From Streptomyces galbus (GTDB lineage: Bacteria; Actinomycetota; Actinomycetes; Streptomycetales; Streptomycetaceae): a stretch of DNA of 64,000 nt. The position numbers and the translations under genes were made by a program. The DNA lies in NCBI RefSeq assembly GCF_005280195.1, contig NZ_SZPR01000019.1, forward strand, positions 186,001 to 250,000, read 5' to 3'. Shown here one piece after another: positions 33,196 to 41,363 of this stretch. How positions within the stretch are numbered: position 1 is the stretch's first letter; every line of letters begins with the position of its first letter. Below the pieces are notes generated by a model. That model had not been told where the DNA came from. It saw only the letters and a list, made by a program, of their open reading frames with translations, and did no database searches.

Positions 33196-33202
33196 GCGCT
33201 GA
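32510..33202 (+). CDS. dmdR1: DtxR-family iron-dependent repressor
   Basis: The 230-residue regulator is DtxR/IdeR type and represses siderophore genes when Fe(II) is bound. The winged helix is at about 5-60 (MRARIAERLDQSGPTVSQTVARMERDGL), with Met10 as a metal ligand. The dimerisation/metal domain has KHRLAE (His79 type) and AEACRWEHVMSE (Cys102-Glu105-His106 type); the C-terminal SH3-like domain is about 150-225. The start is ATG 32510. Together with the upstream SIS gene it matches the S. coelicolor SCO4393-SCO4394 (dmdR1) arrangement as I recall it. Confidence 0.93.
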   Translation: MSGLIDTTEMYLRTILELEEEGVVPMRARIAERLDQSGPTVSQTVARMERDGLVSVASDRHLELTDEGRRLATRVMRKHRLAECLLVDVIGLEWEQVHAEACRWEHVMSEAVERRVLELLRHPTESPYGNPIPGLEELGEKDGADPFLDEGMVSLAELHPGLEGKTVVVRRIGEPIQTDAQLMYTLRRAGVQPGSVVSVTESAGGVLVGSGGEAAELASDVASHVFVAKR

Positions 33203-33636
33203 GCCGGCCCCGTGCCGCGCGCCCGAGGAGGGAGCCGGGCGAAAAACGGCAGCGCCGCACCGCGTCTCGTGCCAGGCTGTCGCGTGAGGCATATGACCGG
33301 AGGGGGCGGGACGATGTGCCGCAGACGAGAGGAGGGCCCCGGTGCCGTACGGCACCGGGGCCTGTCCTCCCCTGGGTCGACCCGGAGCCCCGAGCTCTCA
33401 GGGTCGTGCCCCTCGGACCGATTTCCCCGAGCGGTCCGCCCCCCGCAGAAGGTCTCCCCTCGGCAGCGGCGATCATTCCTTGAGGGGGGTCACTCGAACG
33501 AGGGGTGTTGCCTGGCACGCAGGCGTTTTTCGAATGCAAGTTCGATAGTCTGCGTGTGACACGCGAGCAACACCGCGTGCGCTGAGCCATGTGAGTGTGG
33601 GAAGCCGGCGAGCCAAGCCAGGGGGTGCCAGTTCCG
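33203..33636. other. intergenic region between dmdR1 and the TTA-containing hydrolase
   Basis: The region holds the strong terminator at 33335-33362. Near the end it has a GATAGT hexamer (33545-33550) that could be the hydrolase -10, preceded by two TTCGA(A/T) half-sites, and a GCGTGT-G-ACACGC inverted repeat at 33552-33564. No coding frame is convincing. Confidence 0.5.
33335..33362 (+). terminator. 28-bp perfect palindrome, terminator after dmdR1
   Basis: GGCCCCGGTGCCGT is followed at once by its complement, extended by flanking GGAGGA/TCCTCC. It is a very stable hairpin about 130 bases past the dmdR1 stop. Confidence 0.75.
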
Positions 33637-34563
33637 ATGGCGCGACGCATCGACGTGACCGGGGCGGGGGGCGTGCGCCTGGCGGCCTGGGAGTTCGGCG
33701 ACCCGCCCAAGGAGGCCCCCGGCCCGGTCGACGGCCCCCTCGGCGGCCGGCCCGGCGCGGCCGCCGACGGCAGCGGCCCGCAGGGGGACCGCGGCCCCGG
33801 CGTCCTGTTACTGCACGGCCTGATGGGCCGCGCCTCCCACTGGGCCCCCACCGCCCGCTGGCTCTCCGAGCGGCACCGCGCCGTCGCCCTCGACCAGCGC
33901 GGCCACGGCCGCAGCGAGAAGCCGCCCGAGGTCGCGTCGTACACCCGCGAGGCGTACGTCGAGGACGCCGAGGCCGCCCTCGAACAGCTCGGCCTCGCCC
34001 CCGCCGTCGTCATCGGCCACGCCATGGGCGCCCTCACCGCCTGGCAGCTCGCCGCCAAGCGCCCCGACCTCGTCCGCGGCCTCGTCATCTGCGACATGCG
34101 GGCCTCCGCGATCGGCGCGGCCTCGCAGCGCGAGTGGGCCGACTGGTTCCGCTCCTGGCCCCTGCCCTTCGCCACCCTGGCCGACGTCCGCAAGTGGTTC
34201 GGCGAGGACGACCCCTGGGTGGAGCGGCCCAACCCCTCCCGCGGCGCGTTCTACGCCGAGGTCATGCAGGAGGCCGCCGACGGCTGGCGGCCCGTCTTCG
34301 AGCCCGAGCAGATGCTGCGCTCCCGCGAGACCTGGGTCTACGACGCCCACTGGGAGGAACTGGCGCAGGTGCGGTGCCCCGCGCTGGTCGTGCGCGGCCT
34401 GGACGGCGAGCTGGGACGGGCGGAGGCACAGGAGATGGTGCGGGTGCTGCCCCGGGGCGAGTACGCGGAGGTGGCCGACGCGGGACACCTGGTGCACTAC
34501 GACCAGCCGGAGGGGTGGCGGGAGGCCGTCGAGCCGTTCCTGGACGGCGTCCTCACCGGCTGA
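33637..34563 (+). CDS. alpha/beta-hydrolase-fold protein with Ser-to-Ala nucleophile and a TTA codon
   Basis: The 308-residue protein has a full alpha/beta-hydrolase layout: LLLHGLMGRASHW (about 57-69), DQRGHGRSEKP, then the elbow VIGHAMGAL, with Ala129 where Ser is expected, and a late ADAGHLVHYD. The acid position is likely in VRGLDGELG. Without the nucleophile it may be a non-hydrolytic or cofactor-free relative. Codon 58 is TTA, the only one seen in the window's genes, so translation should depend on bldA tRNA. A Gly/Pro-rich insert (25-50) is unusual. The start ATG 33637 follows AGGGGGTG; a GTG at 33595 is possible. Confidence 0.8.
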   Translation: MARRIDVTGAGGVRLAAWEFGDPPKEAPGPVDGPLGGRPGAAADGSGPQGDRGPGVLLLHGLMGRASHWAPTARWLSERHRAVALDQRGHGRSEKPPEVASYTREAYVEDAEAALEQLGLAPAVVIGHAMGALTAWQLAAKRPDLVRGLVICDMRASAIGAASQREWADWFRSWPLPFATLADVRKWFGEDDPWVERPNPSRGAFYAEVMQEAADGWRPVFEPEQMLRSRETWVYDAHWEELAQVRCPALVVRGLDGELGRAEAQEMVRVLPRGEYAEVADAGHLVHYDQPEGWREAVEPFLDGVLTG

Positions 34564-34571
34564 GGCAGCCC

Positions 34572-36161
34572 CTACCCCTTGCTCACCGCGGCGAGGATCT
34601 CCGGCAGGCGGGCCGCCGTGCGGGGAGCCGCGAGGCGCAGGCCCAGCCAGGTCACCGTCGCGCCGTAGGCCGCGCCCGCCGGCAGCAGCACCCAGCTCCA
34701 CGCCGCCCCGCCCGCGCTGACGTTCAGCCAGATCGCCGCGGCGATCACCGGGGCGCACAGCAGGGCGGCCGCCACCATGCCGCCGAAGATCGCGATCCAG
34801 GCGAGGCCCGCCTGCCCGGGGGCCACGTTCTTGTAGCCCTCCTGCGGGATCGAGTAGGGGAAGCGGGCCGAGGTCCAGGCGCCGGTCGCGAGCATCGCGC
34901 CGAGCAGCGCGAAGGACAGCCCGAGCACCTCCGGCAGCCGGGGCCAGTCGTCGAGCAGCCCGGTGGTCAGCACGGTGACGAGGGTGGCGTACGGCAGGGT
35001 GATCACCAGCAGCGCCAGCGCCCGCGCCCGCAGTTCGGCGTAGGCGTCCTGCGCGGAGGAAATGCTCAGGGCGACGATCCAGAAGGCGGAGGTGTCCTGC
35101 CCGAACTGGTTGTACATCTGGATGCCGAGCATCCCGGCGGCGAAGCACGCGAAGTACGGCGAGCCGGTGCCCTGCAGGGCGTTGAACACCGGCACGATCA
35201 GGCCGATCGCCAGGGACGTCACCCAGGCCGCCTTCGTCTTGGGGTCCCGCCACACGTAGCGCAGGCTGCGTTCCATGACGGTCCCGGTGCGGCCGGCGGG
35301 CAGCAGCCGCGTGAGCCCGGACGACCCGCGCCGACCCCGCGTCCCTTCCCCGGCGGCCTGGAGGGTGGACCCGTCGGGCGCGGTCATCAGCCGGGTCAGG
35401 CTGCGCTCCCACAGCACCAGCAGGGCCACCGAGGCGGCAGCCGTGAGCAGCAGTTGGGCGGCCGCCGTCCCGTACGACCCCGCGCTCGCGGAGTCCGCGG
35501 CGCCGATCGCGGCGGCGGGCGGCACCCACCGCAGCACGTCGGCGGCCGGGTCGAGCTGGCCGAGGCCCGAGGAACCCAGGCGCTGGGCACCGAAGTTGAC
35601 CACCTGTGCGCCCACCGCGACGACCAGCCCGCTCAGCACGGCCAGGTCGCGCCCCCGACGGCTGGTCAGCAGGCGGATGTTGGCGGCGGCCACGGCCCGC
35701 GCGAGCGTCACGCACATCAGCAGCCCCAGAACGGCACCGAGGACGCCGACGCCGTACGCCACCGCCCCGTGCGCGACCGCCACCACGGAGCCCGCGAGCA
35801 TCAGCACGGTGAACAGCGGTCCGATGCCGACCAGCGAGGCGGCCAGCAGCGCCCGCACCAGGGGCCGGGGCCGCAGCGGCAGCATCACCAGCCGGGTCGG
35901 GTCCAGCGTCTCGTCCCCGCTGGGGAAGAACAGCGGCATCACCGCCCAGCCGAGCCCCAGCACCGCCACCAGCAGCACCACCAGGGACGCGGCGTGCGCG
36001 TGCCCGCGCAGGGCGATGAGCCCCACCAGTTGCAGCGCGGCGAACAGCAGGACGACGACGGCGGAGGCGACGTAGGCGGCCCGCCGGCCCGCGGACTGCC
36101 GCAGCCCGTTGCGCAGCAGCGACAGCTTCAGCCGTACGACGACGGCGGTCGGCGCGCTCAC
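34572..36161 (-). CDS. ABC-2-type exporter permease
   Basis: The 529-residue protein has about twelve hydrophobic segments in two halves, with a cytosolic loop near 265-310 (GTRGRRGSSGLTRLL). It pairs with the ATPase gene just upstream, whose stop it overlaps (GTGA at 36158-36161), so both form one exporter of unknown cargo. Large single-chain permeases of this kind are common in actinobacteria. It ends 8 bases from the convergent hydrolase-fold gene. Confidence 0.85.
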   Translation of the reverse strand: MSAPTAVVVRLKLSLLRNGLRQSAGRRAAYVASAVVVLLFAALQLVGLIALRGHAHAASLVVLLVAVLGLGWAVMPLFFPSGDETLDPTRLVMLPLRPRPLVRALLAASLVGIGPLFTVLMLAGSVVAVAHGAVAYGVGVLGAVLGLLMCVTLARAVAAANIRLLTSRRGRDLAVLSGLVVAVGAQVVNFGAQRLGSSGLGQLDPAADVLRWVPPAAAIGAADSASAGSYGTAAAQLLLTAAASVALLVLWERSLTRLMTAPDGSTLQAAGEGTRGRRGSSGLTRLLPAGRTGTVMERSLRYVWRDPKTKAAWVTSLAIGLIVPVFNALQGTGSPYFACFAAGMLGIQMYNQFGQDTSAFWIVALSISSAQDAYAELRARALALLVITLPYATLVTVLTTGLLDDWPRLPEVLGLSFALLGAMLATGAWTSARFPYSIPQEGYKNVAPGQAGLAWIAIFGGMVAAALLCAPVIAAAIWLNVSAGGAAWSWVLLPAGAAYGATVTWLGLRLAAPRTAARLPEILAAVSKG

Positions 36162-36928
36162 CGCGACCCGCCGCCCAGCCAGTCGAGGTCGGAGCCGGCG
36201 TCCCGCTCCCGGGCGCCGACGAGCTCCAGGAACGCCTTCTGCAGCGACGGCGCGGACCCGCGCACCTCTTCCAGCGGGCCGTGGGCGCGGATCCGCCCGG
36301 CGGCCAGCACGGCCACCCAGTCGCACAGCGACTCGACGAGCTCCATGACGTGGGAGGAGAAGACGACGGTGGCGCCGGAGGCGGTGTACCGCTCCAGCAC
36401 GCCCCGGATGGTCTGCGCCGACACCGGGTCCACGCCCTCGAACGGCTCGTCCAGGAAGAGCACTTCGGGATTGTGCAGCAGCGCCGCCGCGAGGCCGATC
36501 TTCTTGCGCATCCCGGTGGAGTAGTCGACGACGAGCTTGTGCTGGGCGCCGGCGAGGTCGAGGACGTCGAGGAGCTGGGTGGCCCGCTTGTCGGCCTCGG
36601 CCCCCGGCAGGCCCCGCAACCGCCCGGTGTAGCCGAGGAGTTCGCGGCCCGACAGCCGCTCGAACAGGCGCAGTCCCTCCGGCAGCACCCCGATCCGGGC
36701 CTTCACCGCGACCGGGTCCCGCCACACGTCGTGCCCCACGACCTCCACGGTCCCGCCGTCGGGCCGCAGCAGCCCGGTCACCATCGACAGGGTGGTGGTC
36801 TTGCCCGCACCGTTGGGTCCGACCAGCCCGATGAACCGCCCCGCGGGCAGGTCGAGATCGATCCCGGCCACGGCGACCTGCTGCCCGAACCGCTTGTGGA
36901 GGTCGCGTACACGTACGGCAGAACTCAT
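36158..36928 (-). CDS. ABC transporter ATP-binding protein
   Basis: The 256-residue ATPase has Walker A GPNGAGKTT (about 37-45), a Q-loop near GVLPEGLRLF, a divergent signature YSTGMRKKIG where LSGGQ is usual, Walker B VLFLDEPFEGVDP (about 158-170) and the switch His in FSSHVME. The STGMRKK signature is typical of ABC-2 drug or lipid exporters. It powers the permease encoded next. A TAAGGT hexamer 6 bases upstream of the ATG predicts a leaderless mRNA. Confidence 0.9.
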   Translation of the reverse strand: MSSAVRVRDLHKRFGQQVAVAGIDLDLPAGRFIGLVGPNGAGKTTTLSMVTGLLRPDGGTVEVVGHDVWRDPVAVKARIGVLPEGLRLFERLSGRELLGYTGRLRGLPGAEADKRATQLLDVLDLAGAQHKLVVDYSTGMRKKIGLAAALLHNPEVLFLDEPFEGVDPVSAQTIRGVLERYTASGATVVFSSHVMELVESLCDWVAVLAAGRIRAHGPLEEVRGSAPSLQKAFLELVGARERDAGSDLDWLGGGSR

Positions 36929-36934
36929 GCAGGC

Positions 36935-36940
36935 ACCTTA
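36935..36940 (-). promoter_or_regulatory. -10 element of the ABC operon, leaderless type
   Basis: TAAGGT on the minus strand ends 6 bases before ATG 36928; no Shine-Dalgarno is present. Confidence 0.5.
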
Positions 36941-37008
36941 GGCGCACGGAGCCGGAGGCGCGGAGGGCCGCACGGCGCACCGGGACGCGCGCGGACGTGC
37001 GGACGGGG

Positions 37009-37662
37009 CTACCGGTCCCGGCCGCACGCGTAGGCGAGCGGGGGGACCAACTCCTCGGCGTCCGGCAGCCACCGGTTCGCCTGCGTCGGCCGGCACGCCC
37101 ACTGCACGGCCCCGCGCGACCCGAACCGGGTGGGCGGCGCGGCCACGTACGCGCCCTCGCCGAGCGCCGCCAGGTCCAGCGACGCGGGCGCCCAGCCGAG
37201 CGCGCGCACCAGGTCCGGGACCTTCGCGGCGGCCCCCGGCAGCACGAAGAAGTACATCCGCCGGTCGGGCGCGAGCGTCACCGGTCCCGGCGTCACCTCC
37301 ATGCGCTCCATGCGCGCGAGGGCGTGGAACCCGGCCGTCTCCGGCACGCGGACCGCGTCGAACGTCCGCCCCGTGGGCAGCAGGATCGAGGCCGCCGGCT
37401 GCTTCTGCCACATCCGGCGGGCGACGGTCGCGCTGCCCGTCGCCCGGGTCGCCCAGTCGGCCCGCGCGGGATGGGCCCCCGGCGCCTCGCACGCGGGGTC
37501 GCCGCACGAGCAGCGCTGCACCCCGTCGACCGCCTCCAGCCAGGTGCCGGGGAACACGTCCCAGTGCCGTTCCCCGGCGTAGCGGACGGCGGTCTCCAGC
37601 AGCGATTCCCCGCGCTGCTCCGGGATCTGGGCGGCTTCGGTCTCCGGGATGGTCTCTTCCAC
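37009..37662 (-). CDS. prim-pol domain protein with degenerate active site
   Basis: The 217-residue protein resembles the bifunctional DNA primase/polymerase N-terminal domain family of Streptomyces (ETAVRYAxERHWDVFPGTWLE, a CSCGDPACEAPGAHP cysteine cluster, PAASILLPTGRTFDAVRVPE). The family's paired acidic catalytic residues are expected after TGR/x-F-D; here the second is Arg (FDAVRVP), so polymerase activity is doubtful. No helicase domain is attached. GTG 37662 was chosen since GGAG lies 11 bases upstream; GTG 37686 is an alternative. It is divergent from the HTH-TPR gene. Confidence 0.75.
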   Translation of the reverse strand: MEETIPETEAAQIPEQRGESLLETAVRYAGERHWDVFPGTWLEAVDGVQRCSCGDPACEAPGAHPARADWATRATGSATVARRMWQKQPAASILLPTGRTFDAVRVPETAGFHALARMERMEVTPGPVTLAPDRRMYFFVLPGAAAKVPDLVRALGWAPASLDLAALGEGAYVAAPPTRFGSRGAVQWACRPTQANRWLPDAEELVPPLAYACGRDR

Positions 37663-37927
37663 GATGAACACAACTCCAGCCGTCACCAGGGGTTACGCCG
37701 TGCCCTGTGCGCGGGGGAGGAGCACCGTCGCGGGCTCCGGGGCGCACAGGTGCACACGCGGGGGCGCGCGGCAGGAACGCGAGGGGGAGCGGGTAGGCAC
37801 CGGAAGGGGTCGGCTGGTGGCTTACCCCGGCAATCCTCGCATGTCCCGCATTTTCGGTATGTCCGTGGGGCATCGATCTTCACGGCCGGATCTTTTTCGT
37901 TCCAAGGGGTTCGCAGGGGGTTATGCC

Positions 37928-39313
37928 ATGGCCGCAAGGCCGCTTGTCGCGCGGCAGCCGAACGAACGGCTGCAGGCGCTCATCCAGGAAGCCGGATGCT
38001 CCAACGCCGGGCTCGCGCGCCGCGTCAACATGTGCGGCGCCGAACACGGCCTCGACCTGCGCTACGACAAGACGTCCGTGGCCCGCTGGCTGCGCGGCCA
38101 GCAGCCCCGGGGCCGCGCCCCGGCGGTCATCGCCGAGGCGCTCGGCCGCAAGCTCGGCCGGACGGTCACGATCGACGAGATCGGCATGGCCAACGGCAAG
38201 AACCTCGCCTCGGGCGTGGGCCTCCAGTTCTCGCCGACGGTACTGGGGGCCATCGAGCAGGTCTGCGAGCTGTGGCGCAGCGACGTGGGCCGGCGGGACT
38301 TCCTGTCCGGGTCCTCGGTGGCCGCCTCCGCGCTCGTCGAGCCCAGCCGCGACTGGCTGATCTCCGCGCCCGACGCCCAGGTGGCGCGGTCGGCGGGGCC
38401 GCGGGTCGGGCAGTCCGACGTCGCGGCCGTGCGGGCGATGACACAGGCGCTGGTCGACCTGGACCACCAGTACGGCAGCGGGCACGTGCGCCCGGTCGTC
38501 GTGCACTACCTCAACAGCGTCGTCTCCGGGCTGCTCGCCGGCTCCTACCGGGAGGCCGTCGGCCGCGACCTGTTCGCCGCCGTGGCCCGACTCACCGAGC
38601 TGGCCGGGTACATGGCCGTGGACACCGGCCAACCGGGCCTGGCCCAGCGGTACTACATCCAGGCGCTGCGCCTCGCCCAGGCGGCCGGGGACCGCGGCTA
38701 CGGCGGCTACGTCCTCGCCGCGTCCATGAGCCACCTCGCCGCCCAGCTCGGGAACCCGCGCGAGATCGCCCAGTTGGCGCGGGCGGCCCAGGAGGGCGCA
38801 CGCGGGCGGGTCACCCCGCGCGCGGAGGCGATGTTCCACGCCGCCGAGGCCCGGGGCCACGCCCTGCTGGGGGACGCGCGCGCCGCGCAGGACGCGGCCG
38901 GGCGCGCGGTGTCCGCGCTGGAGGCGGCCGACCCGGCCGCCGGGGACGACCCGGTGTGGATCGCGCACTTCGACGAGGCGTACCTGGCGGACGAACTGGC
39001 GCACTGCCACCGCGACCTCGGCCAGGCCGAGGCGGCGGCGCGCTGCGCGGAGCAGGCGCTCGCCGGGCACCCGGAGGGCCGGGCCCGCCGCCGCGCCATC
39101 GGCTACGTGCTGCTGGCCAGCGCGCAGGTGCAGCAGCGCGAGGTCGAGCAGGCGTGCAGCACCGGCCTGAAGGCGGTCGAGCTGCTGGAGACGCTGCGCT
39201 CCAACCGGGGCGCCGAGTACCTGGAGGACCTCCAGCAGCGGCTGGAGCCGTACCGCGAGGAGCCGGTCGTCAGGGAGTTCGGGGCCCGCCTGGACCTGCC
39301 CGCCGCCGCGTAG
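37928..39313 (+). CDS. HTH-TPR regulator, Streptomyces type
   Basis: The 461-residue protein begins with an HTH-like region (about 10-75: LQALIQEAGCSNAGLARRVN, YDKTSVARWLRGQQPRGRAP) and continues with a long helical TPR-like region (about 150-450). Proteins of this family (NsdA-like) affect development and antibiotic production in Streptomyces, but a specific role here is inferred. The start ATG 37928 has AGGGGG upstream. It is divergent from the prim-pol-like gene, a pairing that appears conserved in Streptomyces as far as I recall. Confidence 0.8.
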   Translation: MAARPLVARQPNERLQALIQEAGCSNAGLARRVNMCGAEHGLDLRYDKTSVARWLRGQQPRGRAPAVIAEALGRKLGRTVTIDEIGMANGKNLASGVGLQFSPTVLGAIEQVCELWRSDVGRRDFLSGSSVAASALVEPSRDWLISAPDAQVARSAGPRVGQSDVAAVRAMTQALVDLDHQYGSGHVRPVVVHYLNSVVSGLLAGSYREAVGRDLFAAVARLTELAGYMAVDTGQPGLAQRYYIQALRLAQAAGDRGYGGYVLAASMSHLAAQLGNPREIAQLARAAQEGARGRVTPRAEAMFHAAEARGHALLGDARAAQDAAGRAVSALEAADPAAGDDPVWIAHFDEAYLADELAHCHRDLGQAEAAARCAEQALAGHPEGRARRRAIGYVLLASAQVQQREVEQACSTGLKAVELLETLRSNRGAEYLEDLQQRLEPYREEPVVREFGARLDLPAAA

Positions 39314-39546
39314 CCGGACGGAGCGCCGTGCGTGCCGCCGGGGGCCCGCACGGGGCCCGCGCGGGAGGGTCCCGGGAAGGGCTCGCGGGCGGGCCAACTA
39401 CAGCGCACGGCGCCCCCGTTGTGTCACGCGTCTGTTAGCGACGTCACAGGGAAGGAGGTCACGTCCTGAGCTGCGTGGCACGGGGTTCCGTGGAGCCGGT
39501 AGCGTGAGCCGACGATTCCGAAGGTCCCCCATTCACAGGAGTCCCG

Positions 39547-41304
39547 GTGACGCAGAGTGGACAGGGCGAGGAGCCCTCGGCGCGGTCCCCGCGCGAAGGC
39601 ATCGTGCTGCCCTCGGACGGCGGCGCGCCTCTGCTGCCGGGCACGACGAGCGGCGAGGACAGACACCCCGAGCACGACCCGTACGGCGGCCGGCACGCCG
39701 GCCCCGCCCACCCGGGCGACGACGGCCATGGCGGCTACGGCGCCGGCCCGCAGCCCGGGCACGGCTCCTACGCCGACCCCCACCAGCCGGGCCACGGCTC
39801 CTACGGCGCCCCGCAGCAGGCCCCTTACGGCGACCGGCAGCAGGCGTCCTACGGCGACCCGCAGCCCGCCCCCGGCCAGACCTGGGGCCGGCCATGGGGC
39901 CCCGACCGGCACGAGCCGGCCGCGCAGCCGCCCGCCGACCCGTCCGGCCGCAGCGCCTGGCCGCTGCCCGCCGACCAGCAGCAGCAGTGGGGCGGCGCCC
40001 AGCCCGCCGACCCCGGCCAGTGGCACCCGGCGCCCCAGCAGGGCCCGGGCCCGCTGCCCCCCGAGGGCGCGCAGCCGCCGTCGTACGGCCACGGCGTGCC
40101 CGGCGCGCCGCTGCCGCCCGCCGACGAGGGCGCCACCCAGTACCTCCCGCCGGTGCCGCCCGCCGCGGCGGACGACGGCGCCACGCAGTACATACCTCCG
40201 GTCGCCGGGGCGCACGGGAACCAGGGCACGCCGTACCCACCCCCCGGCGGCGGCCGCGCGGACGAGGGCGCGACCCAGTACCTGCCGCCGGTCGGCGGGG
40301 GCGCGCTGCCGCCGGAGACGCCCTCCGAGGCGACCCACTACCTGGGCACGGCGCCGCACCACCAGCGGCAGCCCGGCGGCTCCGACGCCGAGGCCACGCA
40401 GTACATACCGCCCGTCGCCGGACAGCCGGGCCAGGCGCCGTACGGCGGCGCCGAGGGCGACCGGCAGCCGCCCGCCGAGTTCGCGAACCTGTTCCGGGGC
40501 GAGTCCCCGGCCGGCTCCACCCAGCAGCTTCCCCGCTTCACCGAGCCCGGACCGGGCGGTCCCGCGGGTGCCGGCGCGGCCCGCTCCGCGCCGCCCTCGT
40601 TCCTCCCGCCCGGCGGCCGGCGCGCCGTCCACGAGGACGCCGACGACCACGGCGGCCGGCGCGGCAACGGCCGGACCGGCTCCCGGTGGCCGCTGATCGC
40701 GGCGATCGGCGTGGGCATCGTGGTCGTCGGCATCGGCGCGGGCGCCCTGATGGCCGGCGGGGGCGGCGGCGACGACGGCGACGACAGCGCGCCCACGTCC
40801 GCGTCGGCGCCCGCGCAGTCGGGGTCCGCGTCGGCGGCCGCCGATCCGGCTAAGGACCAGGCGGTCGCGCTGGACAAGCTGCTGGCGGACAGCGGCAGCA
40901 GCCGGGCCAGCGTGATCGGCGCGGTGGCGGACGTCAAGGCGTGCACCAACCTCCAGCAGGCCGCCACCGACCTGCGGGCCGCGGCCGGCCAGCGCACCGA
41001 CCTGGTGACCCGGCTGGACGGCCTGACCGTGGACCGGTTGCCCGACCACGCGGCGCTGACCTCCGCGCTCACCAAGGCGTGGCAGGCGTCCGCCGAGGCC
41101 GACAACCACTACGCGGCCTGGGCCGACCAGATCGCCGGCAACAAGAAGGCGTGCAAGAAGGGCCAGGCCCGCACGACCCCGGAGACCCAGGCCGGCAACC
41201 GGGCGAGCGGCACCGCCAGCGCCCAGAAGACCAAGGCCGCGCAGCTCTGGAACGGCATCGCGCAGAAGTACGGGCTGACCCAGCGTCAGCCGACCCAGCT
41301 CTGA
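39547..41304 (+). CDS. Pro/Gly-rich single-pass membrane protein with repeated TQY(L/I)PP motifs
   Basis: The 585-residue protein has a disordered cytosolic N-terminal part (1-380) rich in Pro, Gly, Gln and Tyr, one transmembrane helix (about 381-403) and an extracytoplasmic helical domain (about 430-585) with two Cys (ACTN, KACKK). The cytosolic part repeats ATQY(L/I)PPV at Thr197, Thr213, Thr243 and Thr284, with variants ATHYLG (Thr263) and STQQLP (Thr325). Each places Leu or Ile three residues after Thr, the preference of FHA domains for phosphothreonine peptides. The GTG start at 39547 has a good AGGAG. Function is unknown. Confidence 0.75.
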   Translation: MTQSGQGEEPSARSPREGIVLPSDGGAPLLPGTTSGEDRHPEHDPYGGRHAGPAHPGDDGHGGYGAGPQPGHGSYADPHQPGHGSYGAPQQAPYGDRQQASYGDPQPAPGQTWGRPWGPDRHEPAAQPPADPSGRSAWPLPADQQQQWGGAQPADPGQWHPAPQQGPGPLPPEGAQPPSYGHGVPGAPLPPADEGATQYLPPVPPAAADDGATQYIPPVAGAHGNQGTPYPPPGGGRADEGATQYLPPVGGGALPPETPSEATHYLGTAPHHQRQPGGSDAEATQYIPPVAGQPGQAPYGGAEGDRQPPAEFANLFRGESPAGSTQQLPRFTEPGPGGPAGAGAARSAPPSFLPPGGRRAVHEDADDHGGRRGNGRTGSRWPLIAAIGVGIVVVGIGAGALMAGGGGGDDGDDSAPTSASAPAQSGSASAAADPAKDQAVALDKLLADSGSSRASVIGAVADVKACTNLQQAATDLRAAAGQRTDLVTRLDGLTVDRLPDHAALTSALTKAWQASAEADNHYAAWADQIAGNKKACKKGQARTTPETQAGNRASGTASAQKTKAAQLWNGIAQKYGLTQRQPTQL

Positions 41305-41348
41305 CCCGGCCGGGCCGCGCCCCGCGCGGGCGCGGCTCAGCCGGGTCA
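41302..41348. terminator. bidirectional terminator
   Basis: Nested stems of 9 bp (TGACCCGGC/GCCGGGTCA) and 9 bp (GCCGCGCCC/GGGCGCGGC, 5-base loop) lie between convergent genes; the outer stem begins at the stop codon of the plus-strand gene. Confidence 0.75.
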
Positions 41349-41363
41349 GGCGGTTCAGGCGGT

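Noticed and set aside
33335..33362. 28-bp perfect palindrome considered as a transposon end or recombination site
   Set aside because: Single copy, no partner repeat or transposase; its position after dmdR1 fits a terminator.
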